This document shows, piece after piece, positions 8,094 through 17,176 of a stretch of 39,499 nucleotides of DNA. Location of the stretch: the NCBI GenBank assembly GCA_036274075.1, contig DASUGK010000061.1:1-39499 (forward strand). The letters run 5' to 3'. Made by a program: the position numbers and the translations under genes. Numbering within the stretch: the stretch's first letter is position 1; each line of letters starts with the position of its first letter. The stretch is from CADEED01 sp036274075 (lineage in GTDB: Bacteria; Pseudomonadota; Gammaproteobacteria; Steroidobacterales; Steroidobacteraceae). The notes below the pieces were generated by a model. That model ran no database searches. It was not told the DNA's origin and worked only from the letters and a program-made list of their open reading frames with translations.

Positions 8094-11000
8094 CTAGTCG
8101 AGCGTGGCCGGGCGCGCCGCGTAGGGATTCGGCTGCAGTTGCGACTCGCCGCTGCGCCGGCGTTGCCACCATTTCGGACGCGGCTTCCACCATTCCGGCA
8201 ACTCGTAACCGTGCAGCCTGGCGGCTCGTTCGGCCGGATGTTCGGCCGGTGAATCCATGTTCAGCGCCCACCGCGACAGGCGGTAGAGGAATCGCCACAG
8301 GAAAATCGTGGCGAAGAATTCCAGCAAGGTCACGAAGAACGCGGGCACGGGGTGGAAGTTGGTGGCGCGTGCCCAGAACTTGATGCCCAGGCGCTCCCAG
8401 TTGATTTCGATGCTGTCGTAGAAGCTGGGCACCACCAGCAGCGTGAGCAGCGTCGAGACGATGACGCCGCCGATGATCGCCACCGCCATGGGGCTGTAGA
8501 ACTCGCCACCCTCACCGACGCCGATGGCCACCGGCATCATGCCGGCGATCAGCGCGAAGGACGTCATCACGATGGGCCGCAGGCGCTGGCGGCCGGCGTG
8601 CATGAGTGCTTCCTCGCGGTCGATGCCGCGCTTCTCCTCCTCGCGCGTGCAGTCGATGAGCAGGATGGCATTCTTCGCCACCAGGCCCATGAGCATGATC
8701 ACGCCGATGAAACTCATGAGGTTGAGCGAGCCGCGCGTGAGCACCAGCGCCAGCACCACGCCGATGAGCGACAGCGGCAGGGACAGCATGATGGCGATCG
8801 GCGCGGTGAAAGAGCCGAACTGCATCACCAGCACCAGGTACATCACGAAGATGCCCATGACCAGCGCGGTCAGCATCTCCGCGAACAACTCCTGCTGGTC
8901 GCGCGACGCGCCACCGAGCTCGATGCCGAAGCCGGTCGGGAAGTCCATCGCCTTCGCGAGTTCCTGCGCCTTCTTGGTCACCGTGCCCGCGTCCACGCCC
9001 TGCACGTTGGCCGCCACCGTCACGGTGCGGTTGCCATTGAGGTGATTGATGCGCGCCGGGCCCTTGTCCATGGTGATGGTCGCGATCTGCTCGAGCGGCA
9101 CCATCATGTCCGTGCCGCTCACCGCCACCGGCAGGTGCTCGATGTTCTCGGCGCTGACGCGATCCTCGGGCGCGAGCCGCACGGCCACGTCGCGGGATTC
9201 GCCGGTGGGGTCCACCCAGTCGCCCACTTCCACGCCGGCGAAGGCCACGCGCAGCGCCTGCGCCGCTTCGTTCACCGAGATGCCGAGCTGGTTGGCGAGG
9301 CCGCGGTCCAGCTCGATGCGCAATTCGTCCTTGGGATCCTGCTCGGAGAGGCCCACGTCGACGGCACCCGGGATGGTGCGCATCTGCTCCATGAACGCGT
9401 TGGTGATCTCCATGAGCTTGCGCGAGTCGCTGCCGTAGAACTGGATCTGCACCGGCTTGCGCACGCCCTGGTTGAGGTCGTCGAACACCACGTACTCGGC
9501 GCCCACGAGCTGCTTGAGTTTTTCGCGCAGGTCCACTGCGAGTTCCTCGATCGACCGGTCGCGGTCGCTCTTGTCGCCGATGTCGATCCACACGCGGCCG
9601 CCGGTGGCGTTCACGCGCGCGTCGGTGCTCTTGGTCTCCGGCATGGACCGGGCCAGCTCGGCGGCCTTCTCCACCTTGTTGCGCGCGTATTCGAGACTGG
9701 TGCTCGACGGCGTGCGCACCTCGATGGCCAGCGTGCCGTAGTCGGACTTGGGCAGGAATTCGCTGCGGCCAAAGCCGCCGAACTGGTAGACCAGTGCGCC
9801 GAACAGCAGCAGGAACGCGCCGATGGCCATGATGGTGCGATGGTGCAGGCACCAGCCGATCACCTGGCCGTAGCGATTCGCCTGGTGGTCGAACCAGGTA
9901 TTGAACTTCGCAAAGTATTTTTCGATGCCCCTGCGTTGCCGCGCGGCATGGCCCGGCGGATCGCCCCAGTAGGCCGACAGCATCGGGTCCAGCGTGAACG
10001 AGATGAACAGCGACACCAGCACGGACGCGACCACCGTGACGGCGAAGGGCCGGAACCACTCGCCGGCGCCGCCACCCATGAAGGCCACGGGCACGAACAC
10101 CGCGACGATCGAGAACGTCGTGGCGGACACCGCCAGGCCGATCTCCGAGGTGCCGTTGCGCGCGGCGGTCACGCGGTCTTCGCCGCGCTCCATGTGCCTG
10201 ACTATGTTTTCGCGGACCACGATGGCGTCGTCGATGAGCACGCCGATGGCCAGCGACAGGCCCAGCAGCGTCATGAAGTTGAGCGTGAATCCGCACAGCC
10301 ACACCGCGATGAACGCGGCGATGGCGGACGTGGGCAGCGACAGGCCCGTGATCAGCGTCGAGCGCCAGGAATTCAGGAAGGCGTACACCACGAAGATCGT
10401 GAGCCCCGCGCCGAAGATCAACGCATGGATGACGTTACCGAGATTGTCCGAGGCTTCGTCGCCACCATCGCGCGTGATCTCGAGCTTGGTGCCCTCGGGC
10501 AGCGTCTTGTTGATCTTGTCGACTTCCTCGCGGATGTTCTTGGCCACCGTGACGGTGCTGGCCTCGCGCTGGCGGATCACGGACAGGCCGACGTTCGGGC
10601 TGCCGGAGCGCAGGCTGTAGCTGCCAGGCTCGGCGAAGCCGTCCTCCACCGTCGCCACCTGGCCGAGGCGCACGACCTCGCTGCCCTGGCGCTTGATGAC
10701 GATGTCGTTGAACTCGCGCGGCGACTCGATGCGGCCCACCAGCCGGATGTTCTGCTCGTCGAGCTCACCCTTGATGCGGCCCACGGGCGCGTTGGTGTTC
10801 TGCGCGCGCAGCGCGTTGACCACGTCGCCGGCCGACACGTTGTACTCGCGCAGCTTCTGCGCATGCAGCAGCACCGACAGCTCGCGGCGCAGCGCGCCAT
10901 CGACGTTGACCACGGCGACGCCATCGAGGCCGCGGATCTGGTCGGCCAGCACGTCCTCGGCGAGGCGCGAGATCTCGGCGTGCGACTGCTTGGTCGAGGA

Positions 11001-11429
11001 CAAGCCGAGATTCATGATGGGCTGCGCCGCCGGGTCGACGCGATACAGCACCGGCTCGCGCATTTCCAGCGGCAGCTTGTAGCGCACGCCGGCGATCGCG
11101 TTGCGCACCTCGTCTCCCGACTGGGTCATGTCCTTCTTGAAGTCGAACACGATGACGAACTGCGCCTGGCCGTCCGAGGCGGTGGAGTGCAGCTCGTAGA
11201 TCTGCGGGATGCTCTGCAGCGACTTCTCGACGCGATTGATGATGTCGCGCTCCACCGACTCGGGCGAGGCGCCCGGGTACGGGAACGTGACCACCATGAC
11301 CGGCATCTCGACGTCCGGGATCTGGTTGACGCGCAGGTGCAAGAGCGCGAGCAGGCCCAGGCACATGAGCACGATGATGATGGCAACCGTCGTGACCGGC
11401 TGCTTGATGCTGAAATTGGAAAGAAACAT
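8094..11429 (-). CDS. RND efflux pump, inner-membrane subunit (HAE1/AcrB type)
   Basis: This 1111-residue proton-driven exporter has the AcrB layout: TM1 at about residues 10-30 (SIKQPVTTVAIIIVLMCLGL), a large periplasmic loop, TM2-6, a second periplasmic loop and TM7-12. The proton-relay pair Asp400-Asp401 lies in TM4 (GVLIDDAIVVREN). The gene follows its adaptor partner by 28 bp and has an AGGGAG ribosome binding site. After TM12 (IIGGVIVSTLLTLLVVPSFYD) there is an extra stretch of about 100 residues with another hydrophobic segment and a Trp/Arg-rich tail, longer than in AcrB (about 1050 residues). No outer-membrane channel gene is in the window, so a TolC-like partner must be encoded elsewhere. 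The substrate is unknown. Confidence 0.95.
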   Translation of the reverse strand: MFLSNFSIKQPVTTVAIIIVLMCLGLLALLHLRVNQIPDVEMPVMVVTFPYPGASPESVERDIINRVEKSLQSIPQIYELHSTASDGQAQFVIVFDFKKDMTQSGDEVRNAIAGVRYKLPLEMREPVLYRVDPAAQPIMNLGLSSTKQSHAEISRLAEDVLADQIRGLDGVAVVNVDGALRRELSVLLHAQKLREYNVSAGDVVNALRAQNTNAPVGRIKGELDEQNIRLVGRIESPREFNDIVIKRQGSEVVRLGQVATVEDGFAEPGSYSLRSGSPNVGLSVIRQREASTVTVAKNIREEVDKINKTLPEGTKLEITRDGGDEASDNLGNVIHALIFGAGLTIFVVYAFLNSWRSTLITGLSLPTSAIAAFIAVWLCGFTLNFMTLLGLSLAIGVLIDDAIVVRENIVRHMERGEDRVTAARNGTSEIGLAVSATTFSIVAVFVPVAFMGGGAGEWFRPFAVTVVASVLVSLFISFTLDPMLSAYWGDPPGHAARQRRGIEKYFAKFNTWFDHQANRYGQVIGWCLHHRTIMAIGAFLLLFGALVYQFGGFGRSEFLPKSDYGTLAIEVRTPSSTSLEYARNKVEKAAELARSMPETKSTDARVNATGGRVWIDIGDKSDRDRSIEELAVDLREKLKQLVGAEYVVFDDLNQGVRKPVQIQFYGSDSRKLMEITNAFMEQMRTIPGAVDVGLSEQDPKDELRIELDRGLANQLGISVNEAAQALRVAFAGVEVGDWVDPTGESRDVAVRLAPEDRVSAENIEHLPVAVSGTDMMVPLEQIATITMDKGPARINHLNGNRTVTVAANVQGVDAGTVTKKAQELAKAMDFPTGFGIELGGASRDQQELFAEMLTALVMGIFVMYLVLVMQFGSFTAPIAIMLSLPLSLIGVVLALVLTRGSLNLMSFIGVIMLMGLVAKNAILLIDCTREEEKRGIDREEALMHAGRQRLRPIVMTSFALIAGMMPVAIGVGEGGEFYSPMAVAIIGGVIVSTLLTLLVVPSFYDSIEINWERLGIKFWARATNFHPVPAFFVTLLEFFATIFLWRFLYRLSRWALNMDSPAEHPAERAARLHGYELPEWWKPRPKWWQRRRSGESQLQPNPYAARPATLD

Positions 11430-11442
11430 GGAGTCTCCCTGC

Positions 11443-11454
11443 CTGCCCGGGCAG
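11443..11454. repeat. 12-bp perfect palindrome between adaptor and pump genes
   Basis: CTGCCCGGGCAG is fully self-complementary and lies four bases after the adaptor stop codon, just ahead of the ribosome binding site of the pump gene. It has no loop, so a stable RNA hairpin is unlikely. A protein or restriction site, or chance in GC-rich DNA, are alternatives. Confidence 0.5.
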
Positions 11455-11457
11455 CGC

Positions 11458-12600
11458 TTATTTCTCCGCGACCACGGCGGGCGTGGCTTCGACGCCGTTG
11501 GTCACCGGTTGTCCGTCCTTGAGCGTGGAGTTCGGAAACCGCAGCACCTTGTCACCCTCCGCGAGTCCCGACTTGAGCGTGTACGCGCCGGTGCGCGCAT
11601 CGCGGTCGCCGAGCGTCAGCGCGACTTTCTGCAATTTAGCGTCGGTCACGCGCCAGGCAAATGCGTTATCGCCCTCGCGTACCACGGATGCGCTGGGAAG
11701 AGCGAGCGCCGCGGTGCTCCGAGTCTCGATGCGGCCCTCGGCGTAGAGGCCGGCGACGTTCGGCTGCTGCTTCGCATCGTCGAAGCTCACCAGCACTTCG
11801 ACCTGGCGGGTGGTGGTGTTCGCCGCCGGGTTGACGCGCGTCACCACGCCGGTGAATTCGCGGTCGTTGAACCCATGGATGCGGAACCAGACGTGCTGCC
11901 CGGTGCGCACCTCGCCGATGCTGTCGGCCGAGACGAAACCCTCGAAGCGCAGGCTGGACGGATCGATGACCTTGAGCAGCTCCTTGCCGATCTGCGCGGT
12001 GTCGCCGGCCGACACCTTGCGGTCGCTGACGATGCCGTCGAAAGGCGCGCGCACCTCGGTGCGCTCAAGCTGCTGGCGCGCCGTGACCACGCGCGTGCGC
12101 GCCGCCTCGCGTTCGCTCTGCGCGGTGTTGCGGCGGACTTCGACGTCTTCCACCTGCTGGGCCGAAACCACGCCGGTCTCGCGCAGCTTGACCATGCGCT
12201 CGTACTGGCGCTGCGCCTGTTCGTAGGCCTGCGCGGCCGCGCTCATCGACGCTTCCGCCGCCGTGAGGCTGTCACGGATCGCGGTCTGGTCGAGGCGCAC
12301 GAGCAGGTCACCGCGGCGCACCGGGTCGCCGTTCTCCTTGAGCACGGCCAGCACCACCGCCGACACCTCGGCGCGCAGGTCCGCACGGCGCTCGGGTTCC
12401 ACCGAACCCGTGATCGAGGGACCGGAAGTGAGTGCGCTGTTGCGCAGGACGAGCACGTCCTCGTCGGACAGCGTCAGAGGCGTCATGGCCGCGTCCGGCT
12501 GCTTGCCGTCGCCCTTGTTGCAACCCGCGATGACGATCAATGAGATGGCGATGCAGGCCATCCCGCCTGCCTTGAAGAACTTTCTGATACTTGGAGACAC
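11458..12600 (-). CDS. RND efflux periplasmic adaptor lipoprotein (membrane fusion protein)
   Basis: The GTG at 12600 was chosen because AAAGGAAG lies five bases upstream and the product begins with a clean lipoprotein signal (IAISLIVIAGC). The open frame reaches 12714, but that extension crosses a strong hairpin and lacks homology-like features. The 380-residue protein has the adaptor layout: a first half-lipoyl segment (SVEPERRADLRAEVSAVVLAV), an alpha-hairpin with heptads (AAAQAYEQAQRQYERMVKLR), a second half-lipoyl segment (RTEVRAPFDGIVSDRKVSAG), then beta-barrel and membrane-proximal domains (GLYAEGRIE). It bridges the inner-membrane pump to an outer-membrane channel. It forms an operon with the pump gene 28 bp downstream and is 306 bp from nagE. 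Confidence 0.93.
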   Translation of the reverse strand: MSPSIRKFFKAGGMACIAISLIVIAGCNKGDGKQPDAAMTPLTLSDEDVLVLRNSALTSGPSITGSVEPERRADLRAEVSAVVLAVLKENGDPVRRGDLLVRLDQTAIRDSLTAAEASMSAAAQAYEQAQRQYERMVKLRETGVVSAQQVEDVEVRRNTAQSEREAARTRVVTARQQLERTEVRAPFDGIVSDRKVSAGDTAQIGKELLKVIDPSSLRFEGFVSADSIGEVRTGQHVWFRIHGFNDREFTGVVTRVNPAANTTTRQVEVLVSFDDAKQQPNVAGLYAEGRIETRSTAALALPSASVVREGDNAFAWRVTDAKLQKVALTLGDRDARTGAYTLKSGLAEGDKVLRFPNSTLKDGQPVTNGVEATPAVVAEK

Positions 12601-12605
12601 GCGCG

Positions 12606-12613
12606 CTTCCTTT
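12606..12613 (-). promoter_or_regulatory. Ribosome binding site for the GTG start at 12600
   Basis: AAAGGAAG on the minus strand, five bases before GTG 12600. This sequence decides the start of the adaptor gene. Confidence 0.65.
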
Positions 12614-12627
12614 GAAAACCTCGGTAT

Positions 12628-12662
12628 ACGACGTTCGAGCAACCCCTCTGGTTGCACGTCGT
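12628..12662 (-). promoter_or_regulatory. Strong hairpin in the leader of the RND operon
   Basis: Arms ACGACGT plus GCAACC (12628-12634, 12639-12644) pair with GGTTGC plus ACGTCGT (12650-12662); a four-base TCGA bulge interrupts one side and the loop is CCTCT. It lies 15 bases upstream of the adaptor ribosome binding site and has no T-tract, so it looks more like a leader structure or operator than a terminator. Confidence 0.55.
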
Positions 12663-12867
12663 ACTGGAAAAACTTTCGTTTATTTGGGGGTTTAGCCGCG
12701 GGTTGCCGGGTCAACCTGCGTCACGAGCGCGGGAGTTTAGTAACGCGCTGATTCGATTGAAAGTGTCTTGTGTCATGCGGTCGGCTGCCGCCGCCCCGGA
12801 TCAGGGCCTGTAGCAGATTCCGCGGCACGTTATTTCGCGAACCGGGGCCGTGGCTGGCCGATTTTGG

Positions 12868-12898
12868 GAGGCCCGGGCGGAAAATTCCCGGGCGCCTC
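12868..12898 (-). terminator. Terminator-like hairpin after nagE
   Basis: On the minus strand GAGG and CCCGGG pair with CCCGGG and CCTC around an AATTTTCCG loop, with a two-base bulge, starting eight bases after the nagE stop. No U-tract follows, so termination may be partial or need Rho. Confidence 0.4.
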
Positions 12899-12906
12899 GA
12901 TTCGGC

Positions 12907-14664
12907 TCAGGAAAGCTTCATTCCGGCGAACCAGCTTTCGGCCTGCGGCCCGAGCACGAGGTGCAGGCTCTGGGGCGCCGGACGGGCCAGCGCACGCACC
13001 GTCATGGCCAACGCCGGTTCGTCGACAGCCGAGGGATCGCGAACCGACACGCAGACCCGGCTCGAGCCCAGGTGCACGTCCGCGATGTTGGACTTGCCGC
13101 CGAGCGCCGCGAGTGCGGCGGCCAGTCTCGCGGGGTCCGCTGCGGTGGAAGGTGCCCGCGTGTCTGCGGGCGCAGGCCCACTCTCCCTGGCAGGCGCAGG
13201 CGCCGCCGCCTTGCCCGAATGGCGCAGGCCTTCGCGGATCTCCGTCGCCAGCTGGTCGGCGATGGGTCCAACTACCACCTGCACGGCGCCATCCGCGAGC
13301 CGCAACACACCGCGCGACCCCAGCGCGGCCAGCGCCTTCTCATTGATGCGCGCGGGATCGGCCACCACCAGTCGCAGCCGCGTGGTGCAGGCTTCGACCA
13401 CGCGCAGGTTGGCCGCAGAACCGAGCGCATCGATCCAGGCGAATGCCGGCACCGCGGCGCCGGCACCGGTATCGGCGGCAGGCGCGGCCACCTCGTCGGT
13501 CTCGCGTCCCAGGGTCTTGAGGTCGAAGCGCACGATCACGTAGCGGAACAGCGCGTAGTAGATGGCGAAATACGCCAGCCCGATGGGGATCAGCAGGATG
13601 GGCCGCGAGGACAGCGAGAAATTCAGCACGTAGTCGAACAATCCCGCCGAGAAACCGAAGCCCAGGTGCACACCCAGCGCCTGCATCAGCGCCATGGAGA
13701 CGCCGGTGAGCAGCGCATGGATGCCGTACAGCACCGGCGCGAGGAACATGAAGGAGAACTCGATGGGTTCGGTGACGCCGGTCAGGAATGAGGTCAGCGC
13801 CATGGAGAACAGCATGCCGCCCACGGCTTTGCGCCGCGCCGGCAGCGCCGTGCGATACATGGCGAGGCAGGCGCCTGGCAGGCCGAACATCATCACGGGA
13901 AAGAATCCCGACATGAATGCGCCGGCGCTCGGGTCACCGGCGAAGAAGCGCTTGAGGTCGCCGGTCACGCCGTTGAAGTCGCCCAGCAGGAACCAGGCGA
14001 TGTTGTTGATGATGTGGTGCAGCCCGGTGACGATGAGCAGGCGGTTCAGCACGCCATAGGCGAACAGGCCGACGGATTCGGATCCCAGCACCGCCTGGCT
14101 CATGGAATCCATGCCGTGCTCGACCAGCGGCCACGCGACGCCAAATCCCAACCCCAGCAGCAGCCCCGAAAATCCGCAGACGATGGGCACGAAGCGGCGG
14201 CCACCGAAGAACGCCAGGTAGCTGGGCAGGCGCATGTCGCTGTAGCGGTTGTAGGCCCAGCCCGCGATCAGGCCCGAGAGCAGGCCCAGTGGCACCGAGA
14301 GCTTGGACAGTTCCTTGTCGCGGAAGGCGGCCGCGGCAAGATCCGCGGCGCGGCCGGTGAGTTCGGCGGTGGCCTCGGGCGGCACGCCGATCAGCACTTT
14401 CGCGCCATGCGTGGCGACGAGGTAGCCGACCACGGCCGCGAGGCCCGCGGCGCCGTGGTTCTCCTTCGCCAGTCCCACCGCCACGCCGATGGCGAACAAC
14501 AACCCGAGGTTCGAGAAGATCGCGTCACCGGCCGCGGCGATGGCCGGCACGTTGAGCAGGTCGGGCTGGCCCAGGCGCAGCAGCAATGCGGCGACCGGCA
14601 ACACGGCGATGGGCAGCATCAATGCGCGGCCCAGGGGCTGGAGCTTGGCGAACAGTTGTTTCAT
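12907..14664 (-). CDS. nagE: PTS GlcNAc-specific EIIC-EIIB permease with an extra degenerate EIIB
   Basis: ATG 14664 follows AGGTGA by four bases and lies 4 bp after the upstream fusion-PTS gene, so the two are probably coupled. Residues 1 to about 375 form the membrane EIIC domain (MLPIAVLPVAALLLRLG, HHIINNIAWFLLGDF, and GVTEPIEFSFMFLAP, the conserved sugar-site loop). An EIIB domain follows with the phospho-acceptor Cys426 in ACTTRLRL. It is followed by an Ala/Pro linker and a second EIIB-like copy at about 515-585. In that copy the Cys position is Gly533 (LGSSRVCV), so it cannot be phosphorylated in the usual way. At 585 residues it is longer than a plain EIICB. It imports GlcNAc as GlcNAc-6-phosphate, taking phosphate from the EIIA domain of the neighbouring fusion protein. 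Confidence 0.93.
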   Translation of the reverse strand: MKQLFAKLQPLGRALMLPIAVLPVAALLLRLGQPDLLNVPAIAAAGDAIFSNLGLLFAIGVAVGLAKENHGAAGLAAVVGYLVATHGAKVLIGVPPEATAELTGRAADLAAAAFRDKELSKLSVPLGLLSGLIAGWAYNRYSDMRLPSYLAFFGGRRFVPIVCGFSGLLLGLGFGVAWPLVEHGMDSMSQAVLGSESVGLFAYGVLNRLLIVTGLHHIINNIAWFLLGDFNGVTGDLKRFFAGDPSAGAFMSGFFPVMMFGLPGACLAMYRTALPARRKAVGGMLFSMALTSFLTGVTEPIEFSFMFLAPVLYGIHALLTGVSMALMQALGVHLGFGFSAGLFDYVLNFSLSSRPILLIPIGLAYFAIYYALFRYVIVRFDLKTLGRETDEVAAPAADTGAGAAVPAFAWIDALGSAANLRVVEACTTRLRLVVADPARINEKALAALGSRGVLRLADGAVQVVVGPIADQLATEIREGLRHSGKAAAPAPARESGPAPADTRAPSTAADPARLAAALAALGGKSNIADVHLGSSRVCVSVRDPSAVDEPALAMTVRALARPAPQSLHLVLGPQAESWFAGMKLS

Positions 14665-14668
14665 GGGA

Positions 14669-17173
14669 TCACCTGGCTGGCAATGCGGCCTGAACCGCGG
14701 CGCGGACTTCCGCTGCGCTGGCGAGGCCGAGCGCGTGCGCTGCCAGCTGGCGGCAGGCATCGAGCTCGAGTTTGCGTATCAAGGCTTTCAGGCGCGGGAT
14801 CGAGCCCGGGACCACCGACAATTCGCCGACACCCAGGCCTAACAACAAGGGCACCGCCTCGGGATCCGAGGCAAGCCCGCCGCACACGGCCACCGGCCGG
14901 CCGTGCGCCGCCGCGCCGCGCGTCGTGGCCTGGATCAATCGCAGCACCGCCGGATGCACGCCGTCGATGCGCGCGGCGAGTTCGGCGTGCCCGCGATCCA
15001 TGGCGAGACCGTACTGCGCCAGGTCGTTGGTGCCGATGGACAGGAAGTCGGCGACGGCAGCGATCTGATCAGCCAGCATGGCCGCCGCCGGCGTTTCGAT
15101 CATGGCCCCGAGCTGCGGCCGCACGACGCCGAGCTCGCGGCAAAGCTCGTCCAACCGCGCGCTGACCCGCCGGAACTCGGCCGCGTCGGTGATCATGGGC
15201 AGCAAAATGCGCACCGCCGGCTTCACGGCCAGCAGCGCACGCAGCTGCACGTCGAGCAGTTCGGGGCGCCACAGGCTGGTGCGGATACCGCGCAGGCCCA
15301 GCGCCGGATTCTCCTCGGGCGGCAGCGGTAGATAGGCGATGGGCTTGTCGCCGCCCACGTCCAGCGTGCGGATCACCAGCGGGCGGCCGCCGAGCAGGTC
15401 GGCCACCTGCTGGTAGCTGCGCAGCTGCTCGGCCTCGTCGGGCGCCGTGGCGCGTTCCAGGAACAGGAACTCGGTGCGCAGCAGGCCGCAACCTTCCGCA
15501 CCCTGCGCCACCGCGTGGCGCGTGTCGGCGGCGCTGCCGGCGAGATTGGCGAACACTTCGATGCGTTCGCCGCTCGCCAGGTGGCAATCGCGGGCGGCCG
15601 CGTCGAGCTCGCACGCCTGGCGGGCGCGTGCCTGCTCGAGCCGGGTACGCGCCGCGCCGAGTTCGGACTCCGTGGGGCGCGCATTCAGGATGCCGGCATC
15701 CGCGTCGAGCACCAGGGCCGCGCCGGTCCTGACTTCGCGCAGTCCAGCGCCCAGGCTCACCAGCATCGGGATGCCCAGCGTCGCGGCCAGGATGGCCACG
15801 TGCGAGGTCGGGCCACCGCCCGCCAGCGTGATGCCCGCGAGGTGGCCGGTGTCGATGTCCATGAGTTGCGAGGGCGTGAGGTCGTGCGCCACCAGGATGC
15901 TGCCGGCGGGAATCTCGCGGCGCTGTTCGCCGGCGCCGGTGAGCTGCCGCAGGACCTGGCGCTCGAGATCCGCGAAGTCCGCGGCGCGTTCCATGAGCCG
16001 CGCGTCGCCGGTGGCATTGAGCCCCGCCACCGAGGCCGCGATGCCCTGGCGCCACGCGAACCCGGCGCTCATGCCGGCGCCGATGACCTTGCGCGCCGAC
16101 GCGAGCAGTTCGGGATCGACGATGAGTTCCTGGTGCGCCTCGAGGATGCCGCGCATCGCCCCGGAGGCCGTTCTCGCGCGCTCCGCGAGGCGTGCGCGCA
16201 CGGCGTCGAGGGCACGGTCGAGTGCGGCGTTTTCTTTCCCGATGCCTGCGCCCGACTCGTGGACCACGAGTTCTTCGTGGTCGAATTCCAGGGCCGCGCC
16301 CACCGCGAAGCCGCGGCTCGCGATCACGCCGCGCAGGCTGCCCGCGGGCACCGGCGCGGCAGGCGCGATCGGGGCCTGTGATTGTTTGACGGCATGCACC
16401 ACCGGCGCCGCGGGTGCCCCGTCCAGTCCGCGCACCACGCGCGCGATGTCGGAAATTCCCGCCGCGGCCTGCGCCTCGAAACCGACGATCACGATCTCAT
16501 CGCCGCCGCGCACCCCCAGCGCCATGAGGGCCACCGCGCTTTTCGCATTGGCGCCGCGGCCGCGCGCGCGCACTTCGACATCGCAGGGCAGCGACTTCGC
16601 GGCGCGCGCGATCAGTCCCGCGGGCCGCGCGTGGATACCGTGCGCATGCGCCACCACCAGCGCCTCGCTGACCACGGGCACGCGCAACGCTTCGGCGCCG
16701 GGCGATTGCGCCGCGCCGCTTGCTTCCAGTTCGAACAACACGTCGCCACTCGCCACGCGCCGGTCGAGCTGCGCGCGGACCACGGCAAAGCGCTCGGCGT
16801 TCGTGACGATCACCGGCGTGATCAGGCTGCGCGCCTTGCGCGCCACCCGGTCGAGATCGAATTTCAGCAACAGGTCGCCGGCGTGCACGCGGTCACCCTT
16901 GCGCGCCAGCGGCGTGAATCCCTCGCCGCCCAGCGCCACGGTGTCGATGCCCACGTGCACCAGGATTTCCGCGCCGCATTCGGCGCGCAGCGCCACCGCG
17001 TGGCGCGCGGCGGCCACCGAGATGACTTCGCCGTCGCAGGGCGCGCGCAGCTCGCCCTCGATCGGATCGACGGCCGCACCGTCACCCAGCATGGCGCGCG
17101 CGAAAACCTCGTCGGGTATTTCCGCGAGCGCCGTGCTGAAGCCCGCGAACGGCGCACGAATGGACAGTGCCAC
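14669..17173 (-). CDS. nagF: Fused PTS phosphotransfer protein EIIA-HPr-EI
   Basis: Three PTS modules are joined in 834 residues. EIIA-Glc type: residues 1 to about 150, active His73 in VHVGIDTV. HPr: about 168-250, His181 in GIHARPAG. Enzyme I: about 280-834, phospho-His458 in GGPTSHVA, then LLRTEFLFLER, the PEP-binding region SIGTNDLAQY, and VAVCGGLASD with the catalytic Cys. The protein carries phosphate from PEP all the way to NagE, so GlcNAc uptake needs no other general PTS protein. The GTG start at 17173 lies 3 bp after the hexosaminidase stop, and the stop lies 4 bp before nagE. Such a fusion is typical of GlcNAc loci of the Xanthomonas/Caulobacter type. Confidence 0.95.
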   Translation of the reverse strand: MALSIRAPFAGFSTALAEIPDEVFARAMLGDGAAVDPIEGELRAPCDGEVISVAAARHAVALRAECGAEILVHVGIDTVALGGEGFTPLARKGDRVHAGDLLLKFDLDRVARKARSLITPVIVTNAERFAVVRAQLDRRVASGDVLFELEASGAAQSPGAEALRVPVVSEALVVAHAHGIHARPAGLIARAAKSLPCDVEVRARGRGANAKSAVALMALGVRGGDEIVIVGFEAQAAAGISDIARVVRGLDGAPAAPVVHAVKQSQAPIAPAAPVPAGSLRGVIASRGFAVGAALEFDHEELVVHESGAGIGKENAALDRALDAVRARLAERARTASGAMRGILEAHQELIVDPELLASARKVIGAGMSAGFAWRQGIAASVAGLNATGDARLMERAADFADLERQVLRQLTGAGEQRREIPAGSILVAHDLTPSQLMDIDTGHLAGITLAGGGPTSHVAILAATLGIPMLVSLGAGLREVRTGAALVLDADAGILNARPTESELGAARTRLEQARARQACELDAAARDCHLASGERIEVFANLAGSAADTRHAVAQGAEGCGLLRTEFLFLERATAPDEAEQLRSYQQVADLLGGRPLVIRTLDVGGDKPIAYLPLPPEENPALGLRGIRTSLWRPELLDVQLRALLAVKPAVRILLPMITDAAEFRRVSARLDELCRELGVVRPQLGAMIETPAAAMLADQIAAVADFLSIGTNDLAQYGLAMDRGHAELAARIDGVHPAVLRLIQATTRGAAAHGRPVAVCGGLASDPEAVPLLLGLGVGELSVVPGSIPRLKALIRKLELDACRQLAAHALGLASAAEVRAAVQAALPAR

Positions 17174-17176
17174 GCG

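Larger units (their letters stand above)
12601..12906. other. 306-bp gene-free stretch between nagE and the RND operon
   Basis: This gap holds the adaptor ribosome binding site (12606-12613), a leader hairpin (12628-12662) and a terminator-like hairpin behind nagE (12868-12898). A TTGACC resembling a -35 box sits at 12714-12709 on the minus strand, but no convincing -10 follows at the right distance. The part from about 12715 to 12867 shows nothing else recognisable. The break in spacing suggests that the RND pair has its own promoter here and is not part of the nag operon. Confidence 0.6.

Noticed and set aside
8352..11522. Plus-strand open frame of 1056 codons
   Set aside because: It is the antisense of the RND pump gene; the product is extremely His/Arg/Glu-rich, the usual look of a GC-rich reverse frame.
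12601..12714. N-terminal extension of the adaptor protein to TTG 12714
   Set aside because: It would run through the leader hairpin and bury the signal peptide; GTG 12600 has a good ribosome binding site and a clean lipobox.
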